DNA from: Pseudoalteromonas sp. XMcav2-N
GTDB taxonomy: Bacteria; Pseudomonadota; Gammaproteobacteria; Enterobacterales; Alteromonadaceae
NCBI RefSeq assembly: GCF_024124545.1
Contig: NZ_JAMXSF010000004.1
Span: 124,001 to 188,000 of the forward strand
DNA: 64,000 nt
Direction: 5' to 3'
Notes under the pieces: model-generated
What the model was told of the DNA's origin: nothing
The model's input: the letters and a program-made list of their open reading frames with translations, nothing else
Database searches by the model: none
Shown here: one piece after another, positions 17,877-27,451 of the stretch
How the letters are laid out: every line of letters begins with the position of its first letter
Position numbering within the stretch: position 1 is the stretch's first letter
Position numbers and translations under genes: made by a program

Positions 17877-18734
17877 TCAATGTGATGGTAACGGCAGAGG
17901 CTCTGATTGAGCGGGCGCAGGTGGTAATGTCAGGGAGATAACACGTCGCTGCGATAGTCTGTGGCGCTGTTGCAGATAGCCAAAGTGCTTGCGCAGTAAC
18001 TGAGCTTGCAAGCCGCTGTCGCGCGCTTGCTCCAGTGCGCGTGTGAGAATAGAGATATGGACTTTGTTCTCGGGGTGCAGATAAAAATGAAAGTCCAGTG
18101 GGTAACTCAACACCAAGTGAGGCTCTATGATCAGACCGTTGCTCAGAGTGTAGTCATCTATTTCGTTGAGACCCCGAGAAAAGTAATCAAAGCCTCGGTT
18201 ACCGTCTGTGAGCATTCGTAAAATGGTGGTATGATCGCTGGCACTTTCAACATAAGGCAGGTGGTTGGCCTGCCAGATTTGGGTGTCGTACCAGCCAGGT
18301 GCAAAGACACCGACCAGTTCGCTGTCTCGAAAGGTGTCCAGCGATGTGACCGTGTCAAAACGCGGCTGATTGCGCTGATGAATGAGTAACAACCGTTTGC
18401 CTATCAGGCCCTGAGTAAGCGGCACCGCGATCTTATGAAAAGTGGCATCACGCTGGGGTGTTGCCAGACGCATGATCATCGTGATCTTGCCACTATTGAG
18501 CAGTCGTGACTCACGTTTATAGAGTGGGTTAGGGGTCATGGTGAGCGTCAGGTTGTAGCCCAGTTCATAAAGCGACACATGGAGTAATTCGCTCAGGTAC
18601 TTTTGTAATTTGACCTGCCGTACCGGCAAGGTTATTTTCAATTCTGGCTGAACTTGCTGACTGGTTTGTGCAACGACACAAGGGCTGAACTGCACGAGTA
18701 ATATCAGATAAAAAAAGTGTTTTACTACCCACAC
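17877..18734 (-). CDS. Periplasmic solute-binding-like protein (SBP family 3 fold)
   Basis: About 285 residues with a signal peptide (VKHFFYLILLVQFSPCVVAQ) and a body resembling family 3 solute-binding proteins (LKITLPVRQ near the mature start; FAPGWYDTQIW and GNRGFDYFSRG further on). The frame is open upstream to 18875, but that would overlap the next gene. The GTG at 18734, preceded by AGTAGG, gives a clean signal peptide and was chosen. No permease or ATPase gene is adjacent, so it is more likely a sensory or orphan binding protein than part of an importer. The ligand is unknown. Confidence 0.75.
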   Translation of the reverse strand: MWVVKHFFYLILLVQFSPCVVAQTSQQVQPELKITLPVRQVKLQKYLSELLHVSLYELGYNLTLTMTPNPLYKRESRLLNSGKITMIMRLATPQRDATFHKIAVPLTQGLIGKRLLLIHQRNQPRFDTVTSLDTFRDSELVGVFAPGWYDTQIWQANHLPYVESASDHTTILRMLTDGNRGFDYFSRGLNEIDDYTLSNGLIIEPHLVLSYPLDFHFYLHPENKVHISILTRALEQARDSGLQAQLLRKHFGYLQQRHRLSQRRVISLTLPPAPAQSEPLPLPSH

Positions 18735-18855
18735 AAGCCTACTACCATTGAAGTCACATCTCTGAGAGTATAGGCAATTTAAAGCGGCTGTTATGCCAAT
18801 GCTTTTCTTTTTTTGTCGTTTATGTGAGAATTCACAGCGATAAACCGAGGACCCT

Positions 18856-19263
18856 ATGAGCAAATTCTCCGCCACATTACTGATGATAGCCGCTTTGCTT
18901 GCCTTTATTGTACAAGGTATGGCGAATGCTGTAATGGCGTGTGAAGCACATATGCAGGGTCACGATATGCACACTGCTATGATGCAGCATCACCATGAAG
19001 CTGCAGCGCCAGAATTAACGGGCACCTCTGTTCAGCTCAAGCATGACCATGGCAAGATGAGTCACACGCAGCAGCAAATGGACTGCTGTGATGATGACAG
19101 TGATTGCGTATGCCTGACGCACGCTTGCGGTAGTGCGCAGCTGCTGCCTGTTGCCGAATTTTCTCTCACTACAGACTTAGTTTTCCTTGCTGCCATTTGG
19201 CATGAGGACCAACTCCCTGTTGCTGTCGCTCAGTCCTTATATCGCCCCCCCATTTTTGCCTGA
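18856..19263 (+). CDS. His/Met/Cys-rich small secreted protein of the copper locus
   Basis: A 135-residue product with an N-terminal hydrophobic segment (LLMIAALLAFIVQGMANAV), then a strongly metal-binding stretch: HMQGHDMHTAMMQHHHE, KHDHGKMSH and CCDDDSDCVCLTHAC. It stands at the head of the copper efflux genes and probably binds copper or another soft metal in the envelope; similar small proteins head cus-like clusters in other marine gammaproteobacteria. No specific family name is certain. The start follows GAGGACCCT; the stop is 146 bp before the DUF411 gene. Confidence 0.8.
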   Translation: MSKFSATLLMIAALLAFIVQGMANAVMACEAHMQGHDMHTAMMQHHHEAAAPELTGTSVQLKHDHGKMSHTQQQMDCCDDDSDCVCLTHACGSAQLLPVAEFSLTTDLVFLAAIWHEDQLPVAVAQSLYRPPIFA

Positions 19264-19363
19264 CCCAGGTGAAGTGCGTCTGAAATTCGGCGCCTGACCT
19301 GTCAATCCAACTGCTTATTATGATTTCACTGCGTTTTGCAATGTGATGTTTACATAATCCTTG

Positions 19364-19390
19364 CCTGCGCTCGTCGTTTTATCGCGCAGG
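19364..19390 (+). promoter_or_regulatory. Hairpin just before the DUF411 ribosome-binding site
   Basis: A perfect 7-bp inverted repeat (CCTGCGC / GCGCAGG) with a 13-nt loop ends 9 bp before the GGAGG of the next gene. It could attenuate read-through from the His-rich gene or modulate translation; no T-run follows. Confidence 0.35.
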
Positions 19391-19409
19391 AAGAAGACGG
19401 AGGCAAATT

Positions 19410-19898
19410 GTGTCTTTTACTACTAATAAATATGTTCTATTTCTGAGCGCCTGTTTGTTCTCGCTGCTGAGCCTGAGCAGCGAGGCTCAGCCGGGCCCGT
19501 TACAGGCGTTAACTGTCTATAAAACGCCAACCTGTGGCTGCTGTAAAAAGTGGCTGTCACACCTGTTGGCGCAAGGCGTTGCGGCGCAGGGAAGGGAGCT
19601 GGCGTCTTTAAGTGCGCTTAAATCACGTCACGGTATTGCACCGCGTTATCGCTCTTGCCATACCGCGCTCAGCCATGACGGCTGGGTATTTGAAGGGCAT
19701 GTCCCGGCTAAATTTATTCAGCAGTTTCTGGCCAACCCTAAAGCGGATGCCATCGGGCTGAGTGTGCCTGCCATGCCACTGGGTTCGCCTGGCATGGAAG
19801 TGGATGAGCGTTTTATGCCATACCAGGTCTTACTGCTGATGAAAGATGGCAGCCATCAGGTTTATGCGCAAATTGATACCTATGAGGAGCAGTTTTGA
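19410..19898 (+). CDS. DUF411 family metal-binding protein
   Basis: A 162-residue exported protein. A signal peptide (about 1-27) is followed by a thioredoxin-like DUF411 domain with the metal-binding motif TPTCGCCKKW and a later Cys in YRSCHTAL. DUF411 proteins accompany copper and silver resistance genes and are thought to bind copper in the periplasm. The GTG start is supported by GGAGG seven bases upstream. The stop overlaps the next start by one base (TGATG), so it is translationally coupled to the outer-membrane channel gene. Confidence 0.9.
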   Translation: MSFTTNKYVLFLSACLFSLLSLSSEAQPGPLQALTVYKTPTCGCCKKWLSHLLAQGVAAQGRELASLSALKSRHGIAPRYRSCHTALSHDGWVFEGHVPAKFIQQFLANPKADAIGLSVPAMPLGSPGMEVDERFMPYQVLLLMKDGSHQVYAQIDTYEEQF

Positions 19899-21232
19899 TG
19901 TCGTTTTTAATTCCTGCAACAGCCCGTTGCGCGCTGTTGGGCGCACTGATAATGGCAACCAGCTCTGTGCAGGCCTCTGCCAGTTTGCCTTTACAAAAAG
20001 CCATAGAGCAGGCAATTGCTCAGGATCCTTTATTGCAAAAACACCAACATCAGCAGCAAGCCACTTATGCGCAAGGCCTTGCCGCCGGTACGCTACCCGA
20101 CCCAAAAGTGTCCTTGTCTATGATGAATCTGCCGGTGGATGGCTGGCAACACGACCGCGAGGCAATGACCCAGCTTAAGGTGGGCGTGAGCCAACAGTTT
20201 GGCCGTGGCGATGAGCTGGCACTTAAACGTGAACAGCTACAGATTGCCAGTGAAGAGTACCCGCTGCTGCGCGCCGACCGGGTTGCGCAAATACGGGCAC
20301 AAGTCAGTCAGCTATGGCTCGATACCTATCTGGCCGAGCGTACCATTGCTTTGATTGAGCAGGATAAAGCCCTGTTTGAGCAACTGGTCGATGTCAGTAA
20401 AGCCAGTTATGCCAATGTGGTCGGGCGTACCCGTCAACAGGATGTGATCCGCGCGCAGCTGGAGTTGGTACAGCTCGACGACCGTCTCAGTGTTGAATAC
20501 CAAAAACGGGAGTCTGCGCGTGCACAGCTGCTGGCCTGGCTGCGAGGCGCTCAGGCGCATATCGCCTGGTCTGATATCAATTTGCCAGAGACCTTGCCTC
20601 AGCTAAAAGTGGCTGTCCCGGCTATTTTTGTGCAGGGCAAGCCGGATGCCGCGCGACTACTGGCACGGCTTACCAGCCATCCGGTGGTGCTGGCGCAGGA
20701 TGTGCGTATTGAGGCAGCTGGCAAAGGGGTTGCGATTGCCCGCCAGCAATATAAGCCGCAGTGGGGCGTCAATGCCAGCTATGGATATCGCAGTGATATG
20801 CCAGATGGCACCAGCCGCGCCGACTTCTTTTCGCTGGGGGTGACGCTGGATGTGCCTTTATTTACGGACAACCGTCAGGATCAGTGGCTGAGTTCAGCTC
20901 AGTCAAATCGCGAAGCCATCAAAACCGATAGACTGTTGCTGCTGCGTGAGTTGTCCGGCCAGGTTGAAAAAGAGGCGAGCCAGCTGAGGCGCCTTGCTGA
21001 GCGTCAGGTCCTATATCGGGAGCTGTTGCTGCAACAAACACACGAGCAGGCGGAGGCGGCGCTTACCGCCTACACCAATGATAACGGCGATTTTGCCGAG
21101 GTCGTGCGAGCCCGCATTGCTGAGCTCAATGCCAGAGTAGCGGCCAAACAAATTGACGTAGATGCCCTAAAAACCGTTGCCAGACTGAACTACTACCTCA
21201 CCACTTATCAGCCAGGAGTGACCGATGAATAA
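19898..21232 (+). CDS. TolC-family outer-membrane channel of copper efflux (CusC/CzcC-like)
   Basis: The outer-membrane component of a heavy-metal RND efflux system. It has about 444 residues with a signal peptide (to about residue 28, VQASA) and two helical outer-membrane-efflux repeats. There is no lipobox, so unlike E. coli CusC it is probably not lipidated. The ATG at 19898 overlaps the DUF411 stop; an in-frame TTG three bases upstream was not chosen. It overlaps the adaptor gene by 8 bp. Given the neighbours, it should form the tripartite pump with the next two products. Confidence 0.88.
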   Translation: MSFLIPATARCALLGALIMATSSVQASASLPLQKAIEQAIAQDPLLQKHQHQQQATYAQGLAAGTLPDPKVSLSMMNLPVDGWQHDREAMTQLKVGVSQQFGRGDELALKREQLQIASEEYPLLRADRVAQIRAQVSQLWLDTYLAERTIALIEQDKALFEQLVDVSKASYANVVGRTRQQDVIRAQLELVQLDDRLSVEYQKRESARAQLLAWLRGAQAHIAWSDINLPETLPQLKVAVPAIFVQGKPDAARLLARLTSHPVVLAQDVRIEAAGKGVAIARQQYKPQWGVNASYGYRSDMPDGTSRADFFSLGVTLDVPLFTDNRQDQWLSSAQSNREAIKTDRLLLLRELSGQVEKEASQLRRLAERQVLYRELLLQQTHEQAEAALTAYTNDNGDFAEVVRARIAELNARVAAKQIDVDALKTVARLNYYLTTYQPGVTDE

Positions 21233-22928
21233 TACGCTGAAACTATTGCTAGCTGGCTTATCAGGGGGGGCGCTGAGCTATGCCCTGATGACCCTGACCG
21301 CCGCACCCTCTCATACCGCTGACGCAGAGGCTGACAGCAACCAGCCGCTCTACTGGGTGGCGCCAATGGACAGTAATTATCGCCGTGATAAACCCGGAAA
21401 GTCGCCCATGGGCATGGATCTGGTGCCCGTTTATGCCGAGAGTGAAGAACAAGTGCCGGGGGCCGTTACTATATCTCCTGAAGTGGTGAACAACCTGGGC
21501 GTGAGAACCGCTGCGGTTGAGGTGGGGCCGATGCACAGCACAATTTCGACGGTCGGTTATGTGCAATATGATGAAGACAAACTGGTGCACATTCACCCGC
21601 GCGTTGATGGCTGGGTTGAAACCTTATACATCAAAGCAGCTGGTGAGCCGGTTGAGCAGGGGCAGCCATTGTATTCGCTCTATTCGCCACAGCTGGTGAA
21701 TGCGCAGGAAGAGTTTTTGATAGCGCTGAATCGTAACAATGCAGCGTTGATCAAAGCGGCGCGCGAGCGGTTAATGGCGCTGCAATTATCGACTGATTTT
21801 ATCGCCAGTTTGGAAACTCAGCGTCAGGTGCGTCAGACCATTACCTTCTACGCCCGTCAGAGCGGCGTGATAGCCGAGCTGAAGATCCGCGAAGGGTTTT
21901 ATGTTAATCCGGGCAATACCCTGATGAGCGTTGCCCAACTGGATCAGGTCTGGGTGGAAGCCGAAGTATTCGAGCGCGATACCGCGCTGGTCAAAGCCGG
22001 TCAGCCCGTTACCATGACGCTGGATTATCTGCCCGGTGTGCGCTGGCAGGGCAATGTAGATTATGTTTATCCAACCCTCAATGAAACCACCCGGACCCTG
22101 CGGGTACGATTGAAGTTTGACAATGCAGCAGGGCAACTGAAACCCAATATGTTTGCTCAGGTGCAAATTCAGGCCGGCAGTAAAGCACAAGCCATGCAGG
22201 TGCCGAGCGAGGCGGTGATCCGCACCGGTAAGCAGGATAGGGTTGTTATGGCGTTGGGCGAAGGGCGCTTTAAATCTGTGGCCGTTACTTTGGGCCGGGT
22301 AGGGCTGCAAAGCACTGAGATCCTCGAAGGACTTCAGCAGGACGACCGGGTCGTCACCTCGGCTCACTTCCTGATTGATTCGGAGTCCAGCAAAAGCTCT
22401 GACTTTAAGCGTATGAGTGCGGATGCAAAACCGACTCAGGTCTGGATGGCCGGCACTGTGAACCACTATGAGGCGCAATCGGATGTGATCAACATGACCC
22501 ATGATGCCGTGCCCGAGTGGGAATGGCCTGAAATGACCATGGACTTTCAACTTGCCGATACGCTCGACAGCAGTGCGCTAAAAACCGGCCAGTCGCTGCA
22601 TTTTGAGGTTACCAAAACGGATGCCGGGTATGAAATCACCACCATTCATATCATGGCTGAACCGACCTTACCAAGAGCGACTGTGGACGGCCATATCAAG
22701 GCAATCGACGCCGCCTCTCGTATCGCTACTATCCATCGCGGTGCCATTGAAAAATGGGGGCGAGCAGCGGCCACCATGGACTTTGTGATAGCCGAGGATA
22801 TTGACCTGAGTGCGTTTAATGTGGGCGATCAGATAACCTTTACCTTTGAGGTGGGGGATGACTTTGTTGTGACCCAGATGCAGCACAGCGAGCAAGACTC
22901 AGCCATGTCTGAACATGCGCATCATTAA
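21225..22928 (+). CDS. Copper RND efflux adaptor with two C-terminal CusF-like domains (CusB-type)
   Basis: A periplasmic membrane-fusion protein of 567 residues. After an N-terminal anchor comes a heavy-metal-binding segment (YWVAPMDSNYRRDKPGKSPM, a form of YHS/HMBD motif). Barrel-sandwich and helical regions follow. The C-terminal part holds two CusF-like domains in tandem. The first (about 405-475) keeps all copper ligands of CusF in the order His..Trp..Met-x-Met (HDAVPEWEWPEMTM). The second (about 485-550) keeps His and the last Met but has lost the Trp position and one Met (HRGAIEKWGRAAATM). Fusing the CusF chaperone to the adaptor replaces a separate cusF gene, which is absent here. It presumably delivers Cu(I)/Ag(I) to the pump. 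Confidence 0.9.
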   Translation: MNNTLKLLLAGLSGGALSYALMTLTAAPSHTADAEADSNQPLYWVAPMDSNYRRDKPGKSPMGMDLVPVYAESEEQVPGAVTISPEVVNNLGVRTAAVEVGPMHSTISTVGYVQYDEDKLVHIHPRVDGWVETLYIKAAGEPVEQGQPLYSLYSPQLVNAQEEFLIALNRNNAALIKAARERLMALQLSTDFIASLETQRQVRQTITFYARQSGVIAELKIREGFYVNPGNTLMSVAQLDQVWVEAEVFERDTALVKAGQPVTMTLDYLPGVRWQGNVDYVYPTLNETTRTLRVRLKFDNAAGQLKPNMFAQVQIQAGSKAQAMQVPSEAVIRTGKQDRVVMALGEGRFKSVAVTLGRVGLQSTEILEGLQQDDRVVTSAHFLIDSESSKSSDFKRMSADAKPTQVWMAGTVNHYEAQSDVINMTHDAVPEWEWPEMTMDFQLADTLDSSALKTGQSLHFEVTKTDAGYEITTIHIMAEPTLPRATVDGHIKAIDAASRIATIHRGAIEKWGRAAATMDFVIAEDIDLSAFNVGDQITFTFEVGDDFVVTQMQHSEQDSAMSEHAHH

Positions 22929-22943
22929 GCCGGGAGTATTATC

Positions 22944-25900
22944 ATGATAGCAGCAATCATAACCTGGTCTTTGCACAATCGCGTACTGGTCCTGCTGAGC
23001 ACGCTGATGCTGGTGGCAGGCGGCCTGTTTGCACTGAAGCAAACGCCGGTTGATGCCATTCCTGATTTATCGGATGTGCAGGTCATTGTAAAAACCAGTT
23101 ATCCGGGCCAGTCGCCCCAGGTAGTCCAGGATCAGGTCACCTTTCCACTGACCACCGCCATGTTGTCGGTCCCCGGCGCAACCACAGTGCGTGGATATTC
23201 CTTTTATGGCGATTCCTATGTGTATGTGATCTTTGATGATGACACGGATCTCTACTGGGCGCGCAGCCGGGTACTGGAGTATCTTAGCCAGGCGGCCAAC
23301 TTACTGCCACCGACTGCTAAACCGCAACTCGGACCGGACGCCACCGGGGTGGGCTGGGTGTACATTTATGCCCTGACGGACCGCTCAGGTAAGCATGACA
23401 TCAGCCAGTTACGTAGTCTTCAGGACTGGTTCTTAAAATACGAGTTACAGACGGTGCCCGGGGTCTCCGAAGTGGCTTCTGTGGGTGGTATGGTTAAGCA
23501 ATATCAGGTGCAGGTTGATCCCGATAAACTGCGCGCCTATAACCTGCCCCTGAGTCATATTCAGCAGGCGCTGCAACGGGGGAATCAGGAAACCGGTGCG
23601 TCAGTCATCGAGATGGCAGAAGCCGAATATATGGTGACGGCCACCGGCTATATTCGTTCGGTCACCGACCTTGCCCAGATACCGCTGGGCCTCAACGAGC
23701 AGGGCACCGCACTGACCTTGGGTGATGTCGCGCAAATAACGATAGGCCCGCAAATGCGACGCGGCATTGCTGAGCTTAACGGCGAAGGTGAAGTAGTCGG
23801 TGGGGTGGTGGTCATGCGTTTTGGTGAAAATGCACAGCAGACCATTGCCGGCGTGAAGGCCCGACTGGATGAACTCAAAGCGTCCTTGCCCGAGGGCGTT
23901 GAGGTGGTTACTGTGTATGACCGCAGTCAGCTGATTGAGCGGGCGGTTGATAACCTATGGCAAAAGCTACTTGAAGAGCTGCTGGTAGTGGCTGTGATCT
24001 GCGTCGCCTTTTTGTTCCATCTGCGTTCTTCGCTGGTGGCGGTGATAACCTTGCCGCTGGGGATACTGGTGGCCTTTATTGTCATGTATTTGCAGGGAAT
24101 CAACGCCAACATCATGTCGCTTGGCGGGATTGCCATTGCCATTGGCGCGATGACCGACGGAGCGATTGTGATGATAGAAAATTTTCATAAGCACATGGAA
24201 AAGACGCCGCTGACCGACGACAATCGCTGGCAGGTTGTAGCAAAAGCAGCCACGGAAGTGGGTCCAGCCCTGTTCTTCAGCTTGCTGATCATCACAGTAT
24301 CATTCCTGCCGGTGTTTATTCTCGAAGCGCAGGAAGGGCGTATGTTTGCGCCGCTGGCATACACGAAAACCTATGCCATGGCGGCGGCTGCCGGACTGGC
24401 AATTACGCTGGTGCCTGTGCTGATGGGTTACTTTATTCGCGGCAAAGTCACGCCAGAGCGAAAGAACCCGCTTAATCGCTTGTTAATCGCCGCTTATATG
24501 CCGCTGCTGCGTCAGGTGATGCGCTTCCCCAAAACCACGCTACTGGCAGCGGTCGCGCTGACTGTGGTGGGCTTTTATCCGCTGAATAAAATCGGCAGCG
24601 AATTTATTCCACCACTGGATGAGGGCGATCTTATGTATATGCCCACCACTTATCCGGGGATCTCCATCGGTAAAGCGCGTGAGCTGTTGCAGCAAACCGA
24701 CAAGCTAATTAAGACTGTGCCGGAAGTCGAAAATGTGTTTGGTAAAGTCGGACGTGCAGAGTCAGCCACCGATCCCGCGCCGCTGACCATGATTGAAACC
24801 TTTATTCAGCTTAAGCCTCGCAGCGAATGGCGTGAGGGAATGACCACAGATAAGCTCAAAGCCGAACTGGACCGTTTGGTGAAACTACCGGGTGTCAGTA
24901 ATGCCTGGGTGATGCCCATCAAAACCCGTATCGATATGCTCGCCACGGGGATCAAAACACCGGTCGGGGTGAAGATTGCAGGTCCGGATCTGGCTGTCAT
25001 TGAATCGCTTGGTCAGCGCCTCGAAACCATTCTGAATACGGTGCCGGGCACGGCGTCAGTATACTCCGAGCGGGTTGCAGGCGGGCGTTATATTAAAGTG
25101 GATATTCGCCGCGAGCAGGCCAGTCGTTTCGGGTTGAACATTGCCGACGTACAGCAGGTGGTGGCCACCGCCATTGGTGGTATGAATGTCACGCAAACTG
25201 TGGAAGGGCAGGAACGTTACCCGGTTAATTTACGTTATCCGCAGGACTATCGTAGCTCGCCTGAGCAACTGGCGCGCTTGCCGATAGTGACGCCCACCGG
25301 TCAGCGTATTGCACTTGGGGATGTGGCCGATGTGTACGTGGAAAGTGGCGCGCCGGGGATCAAAAGTGAGAACGCCCGCATCAATGGCTGGACCTTTGTC
25401 GATATAGACGGCGTTGACCTGGGCAGTTATGTCGAGCAGGCGCGTAATGTAGTGGCCGAGGAACTGGATTTACCCGCCGGGTACTCTTTAAATTGGGCCG
25501 GACAGTACGAATATATGATCCGGGCACAAGAAAAGCTCAGTTATGTACTGCCGTTGACTTTGGCGATCATCATGTTGCTGCTGTATCTCAACTTCCGTCG
25601 TTTTGGCGAAGTAGCACTGATCCTGCTGACTTTGCCTATGGCTACCGTGGGCGGCCTGTGGTTGATGTATCTGCAAGGCTTTAACTTCTCTGTTGCGGTT
25701 GGGGTTGGCTTTATTGCGCTGGCCGGTGTAGCGGTTGAGATTGGGGTGATCATGCTGGTGTATCTGGAACAGGCGTTTAAAGGCTTGCAAAGCGAGGCCA
25801 GTGCCCGCCAATTGCCGGTGAGCGAGTCGCAATACATTGACGCCCTACTGCATGGCGCTGCACTGCGGGTAAGGCCGGTAATGATGACCGTCGCGACTAT

Positions 25901-26093
25901 CATTATTGGTTTGCTGCCCATTTTGTATGGCACAGGCACCGGCTCTGAAATTATGAGTCGGATTGCGGCCCCTATGGTAGGCGGCATGGTAAGCGCACTG
26001 GTGTTAGCGCTATTGGTATTGCCGGTGTGTTATAGCTTGATGAAAAAGCCAGCGTTGCAGCGCTTTAATGCGCAAATGCAGGAGGCTCGCTAA
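22944..26093 (+). CDS. cusA: Copper/silver efflux RND pump (CusA/CzcA family)
   Basis: Inner-membrane proton-driven pump of the heavy-metal RND subfamily with 1049 residues and 12 membrane helices. It has the HME family N-terminus (TPVDAIPDLSDVQVIVKT) and the proton-relay helix GAMTDGAIVMIENF. Two large periplasmic loops are present, with Met-rich stretches such as DLMYMPTTYPG. The accompanying CusF-type domains and DUF411 point to monovalent copper or silver rather than Co/Zn/Cd; the metal is inferred from context. It lies 15 bp after the adaptor gene and ends five bases before the convergent TRAP gene, with no clear terminator. Confidence 0.92.
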   Translation: MIAAIITWSLHNRVLVLLSTLMLVAGGLFALKQTPVDAIPDLSDVQVIVKTSYPGQSPQVVQDQVTFPLTTAMLSVPGATTVRGYSFYGDSYVYVIFDDDTDLYWARSRVLEYLSQAANLLPPTAKPQLGPDATGVGWVYIYALTDRSGKHDISQLRSLQDWFLKYELQTVPGVSEVASVGGMVKQYQVQVDPDKLRAYNLPLSHIQQALQRGNQETGASVIEMAEAEYMVTATGYIRSVTDLAQIPLGLNEQGTALTLGDVAQITIGPQMRRGIAELNGEGEVVGGVVVMRFGENAQQTIAGVKARLDELKASLPEGVEVVTVYDRSQLIERAVDNLWQKLLEELLVVAVICVAFLFHLRSSLVAVITLPLGILVAFIVMYLQGINANIMSLGGIAIAIGAMTDGAIVMIENFHKHMEKTPLTDDNRWQVVAKAATEVGPALFFSLLIITVSFLPVFILEAQEGRMFAPLAYTKTYAMAAAAGLAITLVPVLMGYFIRGKVTPERKNPLNRLLIAAYMPLLRQVMRFPKTTLLAAVALTVVGFYPLNKIGSEFIPPLDEGDLMYMPTTYPGISIGKARELLQQTDKLIKTVPEVENVFGKVGRAESATDPAPLTMIETFIQLKPRSEWREGMTTDKLKAELDRLVKLPGVSNAWVMPIKTRIDMLATGIKTPVGVKIAGPDLAVIESLGQRLETILNTVPGTASVYSERVAGGRYIKVDIRREQASRFGLNIADVQQVVATAIGGMNVTQTVEGQERYPVNLRYPQDYRSSPEQLARLPIVTPTGQRIALGDVADVYVESGAPGIKSENARINGWTFVDIDGVDLGSYVEQARNVVAEELDLPAGYSLNWAGQYEYMIRAQEKLSYVLPLTLAIIMLLLYLNFRRFGEVALILLTLPMATVGGLWLMYLQGFNFSVAVGVGFIALAGVAVEIGVIMLVYLEQAFKGLQSEASARQLPVSESQYIDALLHGAALRVRPVMMTVATIIIGLLPILYGTGTGSEIMSRIAAPMVGGMVSALVLALLVLPVCYSLMKKPALQRFNAQMQEAR

Positions 26094-26098
26094 CGAGA

Positions 26099-27211
26099 CT
26101 AGGTTGGGAAAGTCGGACCGTTATTGACCTGAGTGGCCGCGACAAAGGCATCAAAGGCACTGACTTTCCCAAGCAGCTCCACTTTAGTGGCGTGCCATTC
26201 CCGGCGCTGATAACCTCCAATCTCCTGCCAGGCAGCCATTTCATCGGCACTGGGGTAATAAATGGTCGCGCCATTTCTAAGCAAGCCACGCTGGCAGTAA
26301 AGCGCAGCCTGACGGGCCATCGGCAGGTGCTGAGTGAAGGTTTTCTCGGCGCCTTCCCAAACGGCGATGCGCAGCTTACGAGGCAGCGACTTGAGCCAAT
26401 GCTGGTTAATCACCGATACCCAGCCGTCTTGCACCGAGTTGATCAAAGAAACGGCCCCGATGTGACGGTTTAACCCGATTGGGCCGTTATATAACCCGGT
26501 TACCGATGGGTCCAGGGCATCGAAACGTTTACTCGCCGCCAGCATGGCTGTTTTTTTCCAGGCCACCTGAACAGGTGTGGTGCCACAGAGTTGATAAAAC
26601 TGTCTGAGTACCTGACTGGCAGGCACACGAAAGATCACATCAATGATATCACTGGGCGTTTTCAGCAGTTTGCCGTACTGGCGTGTGGAGGTCAGGGTTC
26701 TGGCGCCGGGCAGATGATAGAGCAAGATTGCAATCTCGCTCTGAGCACGGATCTGCTCGGTGATCTGCTGCTGCCATAATTTTGAGGTGATGAGATTCAG
26801 ATAGGGCTGAGATTGGGCAGCCCAAAAGGGGATATTGAGTATATCCAGTTTGGGTACGATAGGCGACAGGTTAGACACACTCAGCAGTGCGCCCTGAATC
26901 GCGCCTCGGGACACCTGGACAGCCAACTCATGGCCAACGCCTTGCCGGCCTTTATCGCGGATCTCCACACAAATTTTGCCATTAGAGAAGTCTTCAATAT
27001 TGTGTTTCAGTTGCTGGTGCATATGAGGTGAAGAGAGCCACTGTTCGCTATTGTAGGGAGAGGCGAAGACCAAGCGATAGCGCGCTCCTGTGCAGTCTGG
27101 TTGCTTTGCTTGTAGTTGCGTTCCCAGTAGAGGCAGCAAAGCGGCACTCTGGCGCAAGAAAGTGCGCCTGCAGAGTGACAATGGATTCTTGGGTTTACTT
27201 AAGCTGCTCAT
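26099..27211 (-). CDS. TRAP-type periplasmic solute-binding protein (DctP family), orphan
   Basis: A 370-residue exported protein with a twin-arginine-like signal (CRRTFLRQSAALLPLLG, cleavage near AKQ). The mature part follows the DctP pattern: RLVFASPYNSEQW, a central FWAAQSQPYLNL, and a RVPASQVLRQFYQLCGTTPVQV segment equivalent to the family's ligand-gripping R-x-P region. No DctQ or DctM membrane genes occur anywhere near, so it is unlikely to serve a transporter encoded here. It is transcribed away from a histidine kinase gene 240 bp distant, which suggests it acts as the kinase's ligand-sensing partner. Confidence 0.87.
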   Translation of the reverse strand: MSSLSKPKNPLSLCRRTFLRQSAALLPLLGTQLQAKQPDCTGARYRLVFASPYNSEQWLSSPHMHQQLKHNIEDFSNGKICVEIRDKGRQGVGHELAVQVSRGAIQGALLSVSNLSPIVPKLDILNIPFWAAQSQPYLNLITSKLWQQQITEQIRAQSEIAILLYHLPGARTLTSTRQYGKLLKTPSDIIDVIFRVPASQVLRQFYQLCGTTPVQVAWKKTAMLAASKRFDALDPSVTGLYNGPIGLNRHIGAVSLINSVQDGWVSVINQHWLKSLPRKLRIAVWEGAEKTFTQHLPMARQAALYCQRGLLRNGATIYYPSADEMAAWQEIGGYQRREWHATKVELLGKVSAFDAFVAATQVNNGPTFPT

Positions 27212-27451
27212 GTCCTCACTCTAAGTAACTGCAACCCAACTGCATCAGGTCTGAATGAACTACTAGTATGTAAGTCTAGACCGCTCTAGATGAAATGAAA
27301 AACGGGCCATGGACATCCATCGCGAGCGGCGCTCTGGACAAGACGATATTTTTAACCAAAAGCGAATGATGCAAAGTCTTGGGCAATGCTCGCCGAACGC
27401 GATTATGTTGTCTAAGCTTAGGAAGACTAGGGGCAGGTCGGGAACTTATTT

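Noticed and set aside
18735..18875. Longer form of the binding-like protein gene starting at 18875
   Set aside because: It would overlap the divergent His-rich gene and place charged residues before the signal peptide.
27275..27290. Two TCTAGA hexamers four bases apart upstream of the kinase gene
   Set aside because: Each hexamer is self-complementary on its own, and such short symmetry is expected by chance.
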